In this document: positions 25,785 through 35,870 of the stretch, one piece after another
Numbering within the stretch: the stretch's first letter is position 1
Layout: each line of letters begins with the position of its first letter
From: Bacillus altitudinis 41KF2b
GTDB lineage: Bacteria; Bacillota; Bacilli; Bacillales; Bacillaceae
DNA: 64,000 nucleotides
Direction of reading: 5' to 3'
Assembly: GCF_000691145.1 (NCBI RefSeq)
Contig: NZ_ASJC01000004.1
Location: 62,001-126,000, forward strand
Position numbers and translations under genes: made by a program
The notes under the pieces: generated by a model
Databases searched by the model: none
What the model was told of the DNA's origin: nothing
What the model saw: the letters and a program-made list of their open reading frames with translations, nothing else

Positions 25785-26792
25785 TTACCCGCCGATGTAG
25801 GACATCTCAACTTTTTTCTGATCTTTCTTTTGCTCTCTCTCAGCTGAATATTGATCCTGTCTGTTTGACCAAAGTTCCTTCAATATGTTCACTAGATATT
25901 CATCATTTTCTGAATTACGGATGAATCGTCTCAGATCAAAGCCCGATGATGCAAAAAGACAGGTGAATAATTCGCCACGTGCAGATAGTCTAGCTCTATT
26001 ACACGATCCACAAAAAGCATCTGAAACGGAAGAAATAATGCCAATCTCTCCTGACCCATCCTCATAAAAATAACGCTTGGCTACTTCACCTTGATATCGA
26101 GGGGGTTCTGGTTTGATAGGGTATTTTGAATGAATTAGCTCCATAATCTCTTTTTTCGTCAATACATGCTTGAGATTCCATTTGTTCGTATTGCCAACAT
26201 CCATGAATTCAATAAATCGTAGAATGTGTCCTTCTTTTTTAAAATAGGCTGCCATTGGTAAGATATCTTGATCATTCACACCTTTTTGGACAACCATATT
26301 GATCTTAATAGCAAGTCCAGCTTTTTTTGCAGCATCTATCCCATCAAATACTTTTTGGATAGAAATGTGTCTTCCATTCATCTGCTTAAAACGATCTGGA
26401 TTTAAAGAATCTAAACTAATGGTGACTCTATTCAGACCTGCTTTCTTTAGCTTATCTGCGTACAAAGGTAACAGCGTTCCATTGGTTGTCATCGCGATGT
26501 CTTCAATACCTGGAATTTTTGCGAGTTTTTCTATCAAAACGGGCAAATCTTTACGCATTAAAGGTTCACCACCCGTAATACGTAATTTCACTACACCTAA
26601 TTCCTTTGCAAAAAGCGCAGCAAGTCGTTCAATTTCCTCGAAGCTAAGCAGCTCTTCTTTATCTAAAAAAGGATAATCTGGTCCAAAGATTTCAGCAGGC
26701 ATACAGTACGTACATCTAAAATTACAGCGATCTGTTACGGATATTCTTAAATCGCGCAATGGTCGATGTCTTTTATCCAAAATACTGACCAT
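25785..26792 (-). CDS. moaA: GTP 3',8-cyclase MoaA (molybdopterin synthesis)
   Basis: 335 residues. Radical-SAM motif CNFRCTYC near residue 22-29, GGEPL motif around 75, second iron-sulfur cluster cysteines C-x2-C-x13-C ([11 protein letters not shown]...CLFA) and the C-terminal Gly-Gly needed for activity. It converts GTP to the 3',8-cyclo intermediate, the first step of molybdenum cofactor synthesis with MoaC. It lies 10 bases after fdhD in one operon, beside a molybdopterin oxidoreductase gene. Known as narA in B. subtilis. Confidence 0.96.
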   Translation of the reverse strand: MVSILDKRHRPLRDLRISVTDRCNFRCTYCMPAEIFGPDYPFLDKEELLSFEEIERLAALFAKELGVVKLRITGGEPLMRKDLPVLIEKLAKIPGIEDIAMTTNGTLLPLYADKLKKAGLNRVTISLDSLNPDRFKQMNGRHISIQKVFDGIDAAKKAGLAIKINMVVQKGVNDQDILPMAAYFKKEGHILRFIEFMDVGNTNKWNLKHVLTKKEIMELIHSKYPIKPEPPRYQGEVAKRYFYEDGSGEIGIISSVSDAFCGSCNRARLSARGELFTCLFASSGFDLRRFIRNSENDEYLVNILKELWSNRQDQYSAEREQKKDQKKVEMSYIGG

Positions 26793-26802
26793 ACTTAGCC
26801 TC

Positions 26803-27591
26803 CTATTCTGTAATACGCTGATGATGAGTATAGATATTAAAAGATTCTCCTCTTACGAATCCAACTGTTGTTATATTTAATTCTTCTGCCATTTTAAGTG
26901 CTAACTCAGTAGGAGCTGATTTTGATATGACGATTGATACCCCTAATTTTGCTGCCTTCAACAGAACTTCAGATGATATCCGGCCGCTAAATACAAGGAT
27001 TTTATCTCTCAGTGGGATTTTATGAAGTAAACAATATCCATAGATTTTATCCAACGCATTATGCCGTCCTATATCCGTCCTAGTGATGAATAGCTTTTCT
27101 GTATCACACAGTCCAGCATTATGGACACCACCAGTATGTTGAAATAACTGACTTTCCTCCTGTAAACATTTCATTAAATGAATACAAGTTTCAGCAGAAA
27201 TACTGATTCGGTCAATGGCTGTTTTTGCCGTCTTCACATCTTGGAGAAAATAAAAATGTCTTCCTTTCCCACAGCAAGATCCGATCACTCGTTTTGTAAA
27301 ATCTGAGGATTGGAACTGAGTTGAGTGATGTAAGTCAACATATGCAAAACCCATACTTTCATCTATTGTAAACCTTTTAATCTCTTTTTCAAATCGAATG
27401 ACTCCTTCTGAAGCTAAAAAACCGATCACCAATTCTTTCAAATGATCTGGTGAACAAACGAGTGTGACAAACTCTTCACCATTCACCAGCACGGTTAAAG
27501 GGAATTCTTCTACAACTTCATCTGTTTTACATGTCATTTGACCTTTGCGATATTGGTGTATGCGTCGTTTCGTTTTAACAGAAGGATTCAT
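26803..27591 (-). CDS. fdhD: Formate dehydrogenase accessory sulfurtransferase FdhD
   Basis: 262 residues. FdhD family with the sulfur-carrying cysteine motif GSCCGKGR (about 112-119) and the [15 protein letters not shown] region. It transfers sulfur from a cysteine desulfurase to the bis-MGD cofactor, which formate dehydrogenases need. AAAGGAAG precedes the ATG. First gene of the fdhD-moaA operon, divergent from the MFS and oxidoreductase genes it probably serves. narQ in older B. subtilis naming. Confidence 0.95.
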   Translation of the reverse strand: MNPSVKTKRRIHQYRKGQMTCKTDEVVEEFPLTVLVNGEEFVTLVCSPDHLKELVIGFLASEGVIRFEKEIKRFTIDESMGFAYVDLHHSTQFQSSDFTKRVIGSCCGKGRHFYFLQDVKTAKTAIDRISISAETCIHLMKCLQEESQLFQHTGGVHNAGLCDTEKLFITRTDIGRHNALDKIYGYCLLHKIPLRDKILVFSGRISSEVLLKAAKLGVSIVISKSAPTELALKMAEELNITTVGFVRGESFNIYTHHQRITE

Positions 27592-27725
27592 GATCTGATC
27601 TTCCTTTCAACACAAATTTAGTTATATGAACCAGACGAATTGTGATATTATTTTAAAAAGTCATAAAAATGTAACATATTTCTATCTTATCAAACTTTTT
27701 GTTTGCTTTATATGGAGGGAACACA

Positions 27726-28991
27726 ATGAATAAAACAAAAAATCGTTGGCTGATCGCTACAAGTGCTGTGGGGATTCATTTATCTATCGGATCTGTTTAT
27801 GCATGGAGTGTTTTTACGAATCCTTTACATCAAACCTTTCAATGGTCATTAACAGAAATAAGCCTGACATTTAGCATTGCTATTTTATTTTTAGGTTTAT
27901 CAGCTGCCTTCATGGGGCATTTCGTTGAAAAGTATGGGCCGAGGGCATCAGGGCTCTTCTCAGCTATTTTCTTCGGCATTGGGATGACTGGATCAGGGTT
28001 TGCTGTCCACATGTCTTCATTACCTCTCCTCTATTTATTTTATGGTGTACTCGCTGGAATCGGATTAGGTGTAGGTTATATTGCTCCAGTATCAACATTA
28101 GTCAAATGGTTTCCAGATCGAAGAGGACTCGCAACGGGTTTAGCCATTATGGGTTTTGGATTTGCTTCTCTGATTTGCAGTCCCATTATTCAATTTCTCA
28201 TTGAAAAAGTTGATATTGCAAATACCTTCTATATTCTCGGAATCTCTTATTTTATCATCATGGTCGTTTCATCTCTTTATTTATCACCACCAACACCTGA
28301 TGATGTCAAACAATTTAACGTGCTAAAAACAAGCCAAAGGAAAATTCCTCAAGATTTATCACAGCTCACCGCAAATGAAGCCATTAAAACACGGCGCTTT
28401 TATTATTTGTGGATCATGCTCTTTATCAATATCACATGCGGAATTGCTATTATTTCTGTAGCATCACCACTTGCTCAAGAAAGTGTTGGTTTCACGGCCG
28501 GTGCAGCAGCTACTCTTGTTGGAATTTTAGGTGCTTTTAATGGGCTAGGACGGATCGGATGGGCATCCTTCTCTGATTATATCGGAAGGCCAAATACGTA
28601 TACGATTTTCTTTACTATACAGCTCATTGCTTTTCCCTTACTTCCCTACTTAAAAGAACCGCTCATCTTTTCAATCGTGATGGCAATCATTTATACGTGC
28701 TACGGAGGAGGGTTTGCTTCAATTCCAGCCTATATCGGAGATTTATTTGGTACGAAGCAGCTAGGTGCCATACACGGTTATATTCTCACCGCTTGGGCCG
28801 CTGCTGGTTTAGCAGGACCTTTATTTTCCTCCTTTATTCGTGACATTACAGGCAATTACACACAAAGTCTCATGGTCTTCTCTGGCCTATTTTTCATTGC
28901 GTTTATCATATCTCTTCTCATTCGGAAGGATATTAAACAACTTCGTGAATCAAATCTTACTGCTCCTTCTTCTGTCACGGTCCGCTCTTAA
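27726..28991 (+). CDS. OFA-family MFS transporter (formate/oxalate-type)
   Basis: 421 residues from ATG 27726 (TGGAGGGAA upstream). Twelve membrane helices with the N-terminal pattern GSVYAWSVFTNPL typical of the oxalate:formate antiporter (OFA) family, YhjX-like, and the loop motif EKYGPRASG. It lies 83 bases before the formate-dehydrogenase-like gene, so uptake or exchange of a small carboxylate such as formate is a reasonable inference; substrate not proven. Confidence 0.87.
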   Translation: MNKTKNRWLIATSAVGIHLSIGSVYAWSVFTNPLHQTFQWSLTEISLTFSIAILFLGLSAAFMGHFVEKYGPRASGLFSAIFFGIGMTGSGFAVHMSSLPLLYLFYGVLAGIGLGVGYIAPVSTLVKWFPDRRGLATGLAIMGFGFASLICSPIIQFLIEKVDIANTFYILGISYFIIMVVSSLYLSPPTPDDVKQFNVLKTSQRKIPQDLSQLTANEAIKTRRFYYLWIMLFINITCGIAIISVASPLAQESVGFTAGAAATLVGILGAFNGLGRIGWASFSDYIGRPNTYTIFFTIQLIAFPLLPYLKEPLIFSIVMAIIYTCYGGGFASIPAYIGDLFGTKQLGAIHGYILTAWAAAGLAGPLFSSFIRDITGNYTQSLMVFSGLFFIAFIISLLIRKDIKQLRESNLTAPSSVTVRS

Positions 28992-29073
28992 GATGAATTT
29001 GACAGAATGACAATCTACAGGTAATTTTTAGATATGAAAACGCTTTACAAAGTGATAGGAGGGTGGCGATATC

Positions 29074-31422
29074 ATGGGAAAAACAAAACACAAGGGGCCT
29101 ATTAAACTCAACAAAAAACCCTCACCAAAGCTATGGGCCTCTTTTGCTCCTATGGGGCTTGGAAAAGTAAAACCGAAACACATTCGAGACACAATGAAAG
29201 TGGCATGGGAGAACAAAGATAACCTCCCCTATGCGTACCGTATATTGACTCAGGGCGTTTGTGACGGCTGCGCTCTTGGTGTATCAGGTTTATACGATCA
29301 AACACTAGCAGGACCCCATATATGCACAACAAGACTGAATGTGCTACGGCTTAACACAATGCCAGCTATTGATCCAAAATGGTTCGAAGATATTGAGCGG
29401 CTCAAACAAATGGATAGCACGTCTCTTCGAAAACTTGGGCGTATTCCTTATCCCCTGATTCGAAAAAAAGGTGAGAATGCCTTTACACGCATTTCTTGGG
29501 ATGGTGCATTAGATCAAATCGCCGCTAAAATCAAATCGATTGATAAACGTCAGCTTGCTTTCTATTTAACGGCTAGAGGGATTACGAATGAAGTGTACTA
29601 TACTGCGGCGAAAGCTGCGCGATTTATTGGAACAAATCATATCGATAATGCTTCTCGTATTTGCCATTCACCAAGCAAAACCGCTCTTAAACGCTCCCTG
29701 GGTATAGGTGCATCCAGCTGTAATTACAGTGATTGGATTGGAACAGATGTATTGATATTTTGGGGCTCTGTTGCAGCAAACAACCAGCCGGTTTCGACTA
29801 AATATATGTACGCCGCTAAAAAGAAAGGAACCAAAATCATTGTCATCAATCCATATAAAGAGCCTGCAATGGAAAAATATTGGGTCCCTTCTATTCCAGA
29901 AAGTGCTTTATTCGGCACAAAAATAGCGGATGATTTTTATCAAGTCAATATAGGCGGCGATATTGCGTTTATGAATGGTGTCATCAAACATTGGTTTGAT
30001 ATGGAGGAGCAAGCGCCCCATTCCGCTCTTGACCATGAATTTATCCAAGCGCATACAACCGGCATAAAAGATGTAAAGCAGCATGTCACTCAGTTAAAAT
30101 GGGCGGATCTCGAAGCATCGTCAGGCTTATCTAAAGAAAGAATGAAGGAATTCGCTGTACTGCTTGCCAATGCCAATTCAGGGGTGTTTATTTGGAGTAT
30201 GGGTCTCACTCAGCATCGCTTTGCCACTGATAATATATCACAAGTCGCAAACCTTGCCATGTTACGCGGGTTTATTGGCAGAAAACATTGTGGCGTTATG
30301 CCTATTCGTGGCCATAGCGGTGTCCAAGGTTCAGGCGAAATGGGTGCCGATCCATTCGTATTGCCCGGCAGTGATTTTGATGAAGAGAATATTAAAAGAA
30401 TCGAGAAGATATGGGGATTTGATATTCCAAAATGGCATGGTGACACGATTGGGCAATCATTTGAAAAAATGGCTCTTCCAAAAGAACACCCGCAAAAGCT
30501 GAAGATGCTGTTTACTAGCGGTGGAAACTTTTTAGAAACAATGCCAAATCCTGAAGCGATTGAAAAAGCACTATCCGAGCTTGAACTCCGTGTCCATCAA
30601 GATATTATTTTGAACACCTCTACACTGGTAGAAGCAGAAGAGACTGTGATTGTTCTGCCTGCAATGACAAGATATGAACAGCCAGGCGGCGGTACATCAA
30701 CCAGTACGGAACGCATGGTGTATTTCAGTCCGGAAATTGAAGGGCCACGCATTGAAGAAGCCAGAGCTGAATGGGACATTTATATTGACCTAGCAAAAAG
30801 GGTTCGTCCAGAAGATGCGAAGCTGATTCATTTTGACCATGCTGAAGACATTCGTCGTGAGATTGCCATCGCAAATCGGAACTATGATGGGATCCAGCAT
30901 TTGCGTCATAAAGGGGATGTCTTTCAATGGGGTGGCGCATGGCTTTGCGAAGATGGGGTGTGTCCAACACCGGATGGAAAAGGACACCTGCTCCCAGCAC
31001 AGCTGCCCCAATATCGAAAAACTGAGGGGCATTTCAATATCACGACAAGACGAGGCAAGCAATTCAACTCTATGATTTACAGTGAAAAGGATGCCTTTAA
31101 TGGTGGAAAGCGGCATTCTATCTTGATGAATGAAGAAGATGCGAAAGAGCTTTACGTCCAAGAAGGCGATCCTGTTGTCCTTTTCAATCAATATGGATCC
31201 TACCAAGGAGTTGCTCAATTCGGAGAGCTGAAACGTGGAAATATTGCAGTTTATTGGCCTGAAGGAAACGTGTTAATACCAAAAGGAGTTTACGAAAGCT
31301 ATTCCCAGATTCCAGAATACAATACCACCGCGATATTAGAAAAAGCCGAAACCTTTCATGCAAGAAAAGATCAGCACTACGTGGAGAAACGGATTGATGA
31401 ATTAGAAACGACTTTAAATTGA
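29074..31422 (+). CDS. FdhF/YdeP-type molybdopterin oxidoreductase alpha subunit
   Basis: 782 residues. Molybdopterin-dependent oxidoreductase of the formate-dehydrogenase-alpha-like group that includes YdeP: N-terminal CDGC pair (about 63-66), the GHSGVQGSGEMGADP and TRYEQPGGGTSTSTER regions, and a C-terminal molydopterin dinucleotide-binding domain (about 650-770). It lacks the N-terminal ferredoxin-like extension of NAD-linked formate dehydrogenases, and no beta or gamma subunit is nearby. TAGGAGGG precedes the ATG. The adjacent fdhD and moaA support cofactor supply. Electron partner and true substrate unknown. Confidence 0.88.
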   Translation: MGKTKHKGPIKLNKKPSPKLWASFAPMGLGKVKPKHIRDTMKVAWENKDNLPYAYRILTQGVCDGCALGVSGLYDQTLAGPHICTTRLNVLRLNTMPAIDPKWFEDIERLKQMDSTSLRKLGRIPYPLIRKKGENAFTRISWDGALDQIAAKIKSIDKRQLAFYLTARGITNEVYYTAAKAARFIGTNHIDNASRICHSPSKTALKRSLGIGASSCNYSDWIGTDVLIFWGSVAANNQPVSTKYMYAAKKKGTKIIVINPYKEPAMEKYWVPSIPESALFGTKIADDFYQVNIGGDIAFMNGVIKHWFDMEEQAPHSALDHEFIQAHTTGIKDVKQHVTQLKWADLEASSGLSKERMKEFAVLLANANSGVFIWSMGLTQHRFATDNISQVANLAMLRGFIGRKHCGVMPIRGHSGVQGSGEMGADPFVLPGSDFDEENIKRIEKIWGFDIPKWHGDTIGQSFEKMALPKEHPQKLKMLFTSGGNFLETMPNPEAIEKALSELELRVHQDIILNTSTLVEAEETVIVLPAMTRYEQPGGGTSTSTERMVYFSPEIEGPRIEEARAEWDIYIDLAKRVRPEDAKLIHFDHAEDIRREIAIANRNYDGIQHLRHKGDVFQWGGAWLCEDGVCPTPDGKGHLLPAQLPQYRKTEGHFNITTRRGKQFNSMIYSEKDAFNGGKRHSILMNEEDAKELYVQEGDPVVLFNQYGSYQGVAQFGELKRGNIAVYWPEGNVLIPKGVYESYSQIPEYNTTAILEKAETFHARKDQHYVEKRIDELETTLN

Positions 31423-31431
31423 TCCTTTATG

Positions 31432-31462
31432 AAAAAACAGCTGGGGGTTTCTCCCCAGCTGT
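31432..31462 (-). terminator. Terminator of ywmD, shared position with the oxidoreductase gene
   Basis: ACAGCTGGGG / CCCCAGCTGT; the T-run is on the minus-strand side, so it mainly ends ywmD. Confidence 0.85.
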
Positions 31463-31473
31463 CTATTCACATC

Positions 31474-32148
31474 CTATTGACCAAAAGAGTTCGCTTCTTT
31501 TTGAAGAATATGATTCAATTCTTCTGCATTTGCTGCTGGTTGATATTGTCCACCACCAGCTTTGGCAACAGATTTTAGACTTTTTGCTTCTTTTTCATTT
31601 ACATCGAAGCCAATGATGTTGACGATTGTGTCAATACCTTCTTCATGTAATTGCTTCGCTGCTTGTGATGGGCTTCCGCCACATGTTTCCTCACCATCGC
31701 TGACAACATATACAATATTTTTCCCTTCAGCTTGGTGATCTTCAAAATCTTGTTTCGTATCAGTTAATGCTTTGGCAAGTGGTGTCCAGCCTGTTGGACC
31801 ATACACATTCAGCGCTTGTTGAAAGGCTGCTTGCTCATATGTTCCAAATCCATAAACTGCTTCGGAACTTGCACAAGAAACGGCTTTTCCTGCATTTTTA
31901 TTCGTTCCTTCATGACCAAAAACACGAAGCAAGACTTGTGTATCTTCTGATAAAATACTTGCGAAACTTTGGATCGAGCGTTTTGCGATATCAATTTTCT
32001 TTTCGCCTTCAACTGATTGTGCCATGCTTCCGCTTAAATCAAGTAAAATCACCACGTGAGCAGGCTCCTTTTTCGTTACAGCATGAGCTGGTGAAGAAAG
32101 AAGCAGAACAAGACTCGCTAAAATGGTTAATATAATATTTCTTTTCAT
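31474..32148 (-). CDS. ywmD: Secreted von Willebrand A domain protein YwmD
   Basis: 224 residues from ATG 32148 (AAAGGGAGA upstream). N-terminal Sec signal peptide ending at SPAHA, then a vWA domain with MIDAS motif DLSGSMAQS and later Asp/Thr positions (GWTPLAKAL, SDGEETCGG). Extracytoplasmic; may bind metal and a protein partner. It is a clear paralogue of the next gene. Position beside ywmC and spoIID matches B. subtilis. Confidence 0.88.
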   Translation of the reverse strand: MKRNIILTILASLVLLLSSPAHAVTKKEPAHVVILLDLSGSMAQSVEGEKKIDIAKRSIQSFASILSEDTQVLLRVFGHEGTNKNAGKAVSCASSEAVYGFGTYEQAAFQQALNVYGPTGWTPLAKALTDTKQDFEDHQAEGKNIVYVVSDGEETCGGSPSQAAKQLHEEGIDTIVNIIGFDVNEKEAKSLKSVAKAGGGQYQPAANAEELNHILQKEANSFGQ

Positions 32149-32184
32149 TAAAAAATCTCCCTTTTTTTCATTTGTACAGAAAAA

Positions 32185-32215
32185 GAGAAACGAAAGCATC
32201 AATCAATCGTTTCCC
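32185..32215 (-). terminator. Hairpin between ywmC and ywmD
   Basis: GAAACGA / TCGTTTC on the minus strand followed by TCTTTTT; may end or attenuate transcription from ywmC into ywmD. Confidence 0.6.
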
Positions 32216-32229
32216 TTTTCTTCAGCAAG

Positions 32230-32928
32230 TTATTCGTGTAGTTTTAATGATTCTGCTGTAAGGATAGAACCCATTTCTTTCCCAGTGCTTGCTTGGTAGT
32301 AATGACCTTTACCAGCTTTAGCTACTTGCATCAATTGACCTTCATAGCCATCGTTAAAGTCTAATCCAATCACATTGACTACAGTAGATCCCTTTGAGTT
32401 ATGAAGCTCTTTCGCTACTTTCACTGGATCTCCACCACAAGTTTCTTCACCATCAGTAATTAAGTACACAATGTGTTTTGTTCCTTTATGAAGCTGCTTA
32501 TCTGCTTGCTTTGCACTTTCAAGAGCACGTGCAATCGGTGTCCAGCCATTTGGTCCAAGACCGTTTAGAGAGTTTTCGAAACTATCCTTTTCATAAGGCT
32601 GAACGCCATAAACGCCTCTAATGACTTCACATGATTGAGCTTTACCTGAGTTTTTGTTGTTTCCTTCAGACCCAAACAAACTCATACGGATTTTAGCATC
32701 TTTCGGAAGAGACTGAGCAAATTTAAATACCTCTTGTTTTGCTAAATCGAATTTGCGCTCTCCATCCACTTTTCTTGCCATACTTCCACTTGCATCAAGT
32801 AAGATCGTCACTCTTACATCTTTCTTATGTTTTTTGGCTGATGCTGCTTCTGCAAATACTGGTGAAGAGATTGACATTGATAATGTCAATACAGCTAAGG
32901 TTACGAGTGTAAATACTTTTTTCAACAT
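32230..32928 (-). CDS. ywmC: Secreted von Willebrand A domain protein YwmC
   Basis: 232 residues. Signal peptide ending near VFAEAAS, vWA domain with MIDAS DASGSMARK (about 46-54), GWTPIARAL and TDGEETCGGDP. Two cysteines (in AQSCEV and ETCGG) are shared with YwmD and might form a disulfide. Function unknown; secreted or wall-associated. Upstream of its paralogue ywmD in the same direction. Confidence 0.88.
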   Translation of the reverse strand: MLKKVFTLVTLAVLTLSMSISSPVFAEAASAKKHKKDVRVTILLDASGSMARKVDGERKFDLAKQEVFKFAQSLPKDAKIRMSLFGSEGNNKNSGKAQSCEVIRGVYGVQPYEKDSFENSLNGLGPNGWTPIARALESAKQADKQLHKGTKHIVYLITDGEETCGGDPVKVAKELHNSKGSTVVNVIGLDFNDGYEGQLMQVAKAGKGHYYQASTGKEMGSILTAESLKLHE

Positions 32929-33252
32929 GCTTTTCCTTCCTCCTTATGTATTTGATTGAAACATCTTAATCGTAAAATATTCTGTCTTGGAATGGTATAG
33001 GACTCGATCCCTTTTTCTCTTTTATCAAAATCACTAAAATTCTGTCAGATGTCTAGATATTTTCACCTAAAGACTCTTTTGTCACCCTCGTTTTCTCATT
33101 CTTTCGAGGGGCTTTGTATCGGCCATCGGTTCTTGTCGGGATGTAAATGTTTAAGATTTCCTGAGGTGCGTCTTAAGTCGCAATTTGTCACATTCTGTTC
33201 AAACCTCTTCACACATAAAAAAAGATGCCCCCATTTTGAGGCATCTTTGCTT
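32929..33252. other. Gene-free interval between spoIID and ywmC
   Basis: No ORF with a ribosome-binding site. It holds the ywmC upstream region, a CCCTCG / CGAGGG inverted repeat near 33087-33113, a TTTAAGA / TCTTAA repeat near 33150-33178, and the spoIID terminator at its end. I could not identify the ywmC promoter with confidence. Confidence 0.5.
33217..33248 (-). terminator. Terminator of spoIID
   Basis: AAAGATGCC / GGCATCTTT followed on the minus strand by a run of T. Confidence 0.92.
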
Positions 33253-34275
33253 TTATTTCTTAGCCATATATGTGTTCAGAAAGCGATCAGCTGATTCAAT
33301 TTTTATCCCTTGATAATAATGTTTCACGATCGCCTCTACTTTTTTACCTGACTGTGCCATATAATGTGCACCATACTGACTCATGCCCACACCATGGCCA
33401 TACCCTTTTGTCGTAATTACGATTTGCTGACCCTTTCGTTCCCATGTAAAGTCCGCAGAGTGCAATCCTAGTGATTCGCGAATGTCTCTACCCGACAATG
33501 TTTTTCCGTTAATGACGGCTTTGGCTACTTGATTGCCTGGTGTACGTTCTACAATTTCTCCCACCTGCTGTTGGCCAAGGGTCACACCCAGTTTTTGCTG
33601 AAATTCGCTCACTGTGATGGTTTTCTTGTTTTGGAATTTGGGTGATTTTTCGTCCCATTTGCTTGAGACGCTTTTCAAATAAGGGATTTCATTTTTCCAA
33701 TAAGCTTCTGCATTTTCGGTTTTCCCATTACTTGTCGAAAAGAAGGAAGCATCAATTGGTTTTTCGTCATACGTCAGTACTTTCCCTTGTGTACTGGCGA
33801 CCGCTTCTGTGACCTTTTTTAATTTCCAATTGTACGCTTTTCCCCAAATTTTCTTCAGTTCCTGTTTATTTTTGTACACTTGGAACATTTGGGTGTCATC
33901 TACAAGGGAACCCTGTGGAGATTTGACGGTTTTATCAATGATCATTTGTCTGACGATATACGTTCTAGCGGCGAGTGCCTGTGCCTTGAGCGCCTCAATT
34001 TCAAAATCGGCTGGCATTTCAGAAGCGACGACACCGATCACATACTCTTCTAAGGGGATGTTTTCTACCTGCTGATGCGCTGAACGGTAGACGGGAATGG
34101 AGACGGGTGATTGTTTCAATTTGACTGAACCTTTCACTTCTTTTTTAACTGATGGTTCTGCTGCTACGTGTTGGCTGGCCGCTGGTTTTCCTTGGAACGT
34201 CGGCAACACGAGTAAGGTTGGAATCATTAAAATGATGATGCAAATTCCTGCGATTGTCCATATCATTGGTTTCAT
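33253..34275 (-). CDS. spoIID: Stage II sporulation protein D (lytic transglycosylase)
   Basis: 340 residues from ATG 34275, chosen for the G-rich site (TGGGGGCAG) before it. One N-terminal membrane anchor (about 5-27), then the SpoIID catalytic domain with PLEEYVIGVVASEMPADFEIEALKAQALAART and the C-terminal TKGYGHGVGMSQYGA motif. It is the mother-cell peptidoglycan lytic transglycosylase of the engulfment complex with SpoIIM and SpoIIP. A SigE promoter is recognisable upstream. Confidence 0.97.
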   Translation of the reverse strand: MKPMIWTIAGICIIILMIPTLLVLPTFQGKPAASQHVAAEPSVKKEVKGSVKLKQSPVSIPVYRSAHQQVENIPLEEYVIGVVASEMPADFEIEALKAQALAARTYIVRQMIIDKTVKSPQGSLVDDTQMFQVYKNKQELKKIWGKAYNWKLKKVTEAVASTQGKVLTYDEKPIDASFFSTSNGKTENAEAYWKNEIPYLKSVSSKWDEKSPKFQNKKTITVSEFQQKLGVTLGQQQVGEIVERTPGNQVAKAVINGKTLSGRDIRESLGLHSADFTWERKGQQIVITTKGYGHGVGMSQYGAHYMAQSGKKVEAIVKHYYQGIKIESADRFLNTYMAKK

Positions 34276-34308
34276 TTGGCTGCCCCCATTTGTCATTGAA
34301 TCTCTTTT

Positions 34309-34337
34309 ATCCTATGGGCAAGGACAAGCTAATATGA
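34309..34337 (-). promoter_or_regulatory. SigE promoter of spoIID
   Basis: On the minus strand TCATATT, 14 bases, CATAGGAT. This fits the SigE consensus and resembles the known B. subtilis spoIID promoter. Confidence 0.75.
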
Positions 34338-34484
34338 CAGCTTCTTTCATTCATTGGACAAGTCTTTTGATGATATGTTTGTGCTCTTCATCATTTGATT
34401 GACTGTTCGTCTTTATGAATAAAATTTAAAATGATTGGATACACTAATGATAAGCTTTTGAAAATGCAACCAGTCTATGATTCT

Positions 34485-34521
34485 AAAAAAAATCAGCATG
34501 CCCAAATGGACACACTGATTT
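34485..34521 (-). terminator. Terminator of murAA
   Basis: Imperfect stem with AATCAG / CTGATT ends, followed on the minus strand by a run of eight T. Confidence 0.65.
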
Positions 34522-34530
34522 CTTTTATCA

Positions 34531-35838
34531 TTACGCGTTCAGATCTGATACAACTTGTTCTTGTGTCACATCTGCTGATTCATCATTTACTCTTTCAATA
34601 TCTGCACCGATTGCTGCTAGTTTTTGGTGGAAGTTCACATATCCACGATCAATATGCTTCAATTCAGTGACACGTGTATGACCTTCTGCCACTAATCCAG
34701 CAAGTACAAGTGCTGCTCCTGCTCTTAAATCAGTCGCTGCCACTTCAGCACCTTGAAGTTGAACAGGTCCATTGATAATCACAGAGCGACCCTCAATTTT
34801 AATATCGCCATTCATGCGGCGGAATTCTTCAGCATGCATAAAACGATTTTCAAACACAGTTTCTGTGATCATGCTTGTTCCGTTCGCACGAAGCAATAGC
34901 GCCATCATCTGAGATTGCATATCCGTTGGGAACCCAGGATGCGGCATTGTTTTTAGATCGATTGGCTTGAGCTCAGATGGTCCAATGACTCTTAAACCTT
35001 CTTCTTCTTCAATGATCTGAATACCCATTTCTTCCATTTTTGCCACAAGTGAAGTCATGTGCTCAGGCACAGCGCCTTTTACAAGAACATTTCCTTCAGT
35101 AATGGCTGCTGCCACCATAAACGTACCAGCTTCAATTCGGTCAGGGATGATGTTGTGTTTTGCACCGTGAAGTGTTTCTACACCTTCGATTTTGATTGTA
35201 CCAGTTCCAGCCCCGCGAACCTTACCGCCCATGGCATTAATGTAGTTTGCCAAGTCAACAATTTCAGGTTCTTTTGCTACGTTTTCTAAAATCGTCGTTC
35301 CTTCAGCCAATGCTGCTGCCATGATGATGTTTTCAGTTGCCCCTACACTTGGGAAATCCAAATAGATTTTTGCACCTTTTAAACGGCCATTTACTTCAGC
35401 CTCGATGAAACCATTACCTACTTGAATTTTAGCTCCCATTGCTTCAAAGCCTTTTAAATGCTGATCAATTGGTCTTGAACCAATCGCACAACCACCAGGT
35501 AATGCAACTCTTGCATGACCTGTTCTAGCTAAAAGTGGTCCCATGACGAGCACAGATGCTCTCATTTTACGGACGTACTCAAACGGAGCCTCAGTTTCTA
35601 GTGCATGAGATGCATCTACTGATACTTCGTTATTTTCAAAATGTACTTCTGCTCCTAAATGACGTAACACTTCATTGATTGTATATACATCGGAGAGCGT
35701 AGGTACATCACAAATTACGCTTTTTTCTGTACTTGCTAACAAAGATGCAGCGATAACTGGTAAAACGGCATTTTTTGCGCCTTCTACTTTAACTGTGCCG
35801 TTTAACTTTTGACCGCCGCGGACGATGATTTTTTCCAA
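34531..35838 (-). CDS. murAA: UDP-GlcNAc 1-carboxyvinyltransferase MurAA
   Basis: 435 residues, EPSP-synthase fold. Catalytic loop [15 protein letters not shown] with Cys at about residue 117, the fosfomycin target. Catalyses the first committed step of peptidoglycan synthesis, adding enolpyruvate to UDP-GlcNAc. The C-terminus ends in an acidic tail. It is the essential paralogue in B. subtilis; a second copy (murAB) is at the other end of this window. Downstream of ywmB in the same direction. Confidence 0.96.
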   Translation of the reverse strand: MEKIIVRGGQKLNGTVKVEGAKNAVLPVIAASLLASTEKSVICDVPTLSDVYTINEVLRHLGAEVHFENNEVSVDASHALETEAPFEYVRKMRASVLVMGPLLARTGHARVALPGGCAIGSRPIDQHLKGFEAMGAKIQVGNGFIEAEVNGRLKGAKIYLDFPSVGATENIIMAAALAEGTTILENVAKEPEIVDLANYINAMGGKVRGAGTGTIKIEGVETLHGAKHNIIPDRIEAGTFMVAAAITEGNVLVKGAVPEHMTSLVAKMEEMGIQIIEEEEGLRVIGPSELKPIDLKTMPHPGFPTDMQSQMMALLLRANGTSMITETVFENRFMHAEEFRRMNGDIKIEGRSVIINGPVQLQGAEVAATDLRAGAALVLAGLVAEGHTRVTELKHIDRGYVNFHQKLAAIGADIERVNDESADVTQEQVVSDLNA

Positions 35839-35870
35839 GGTCTTCCCCTCCGCGTCCCAAATTCTCTATA

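Noticed and set aside
27592-27725. Fnr or ResD site between fdhD and the MFS gene
   Set aside because: A TGTGA occurs but there is no matching TCACA half at 6 bases; not enough to call.
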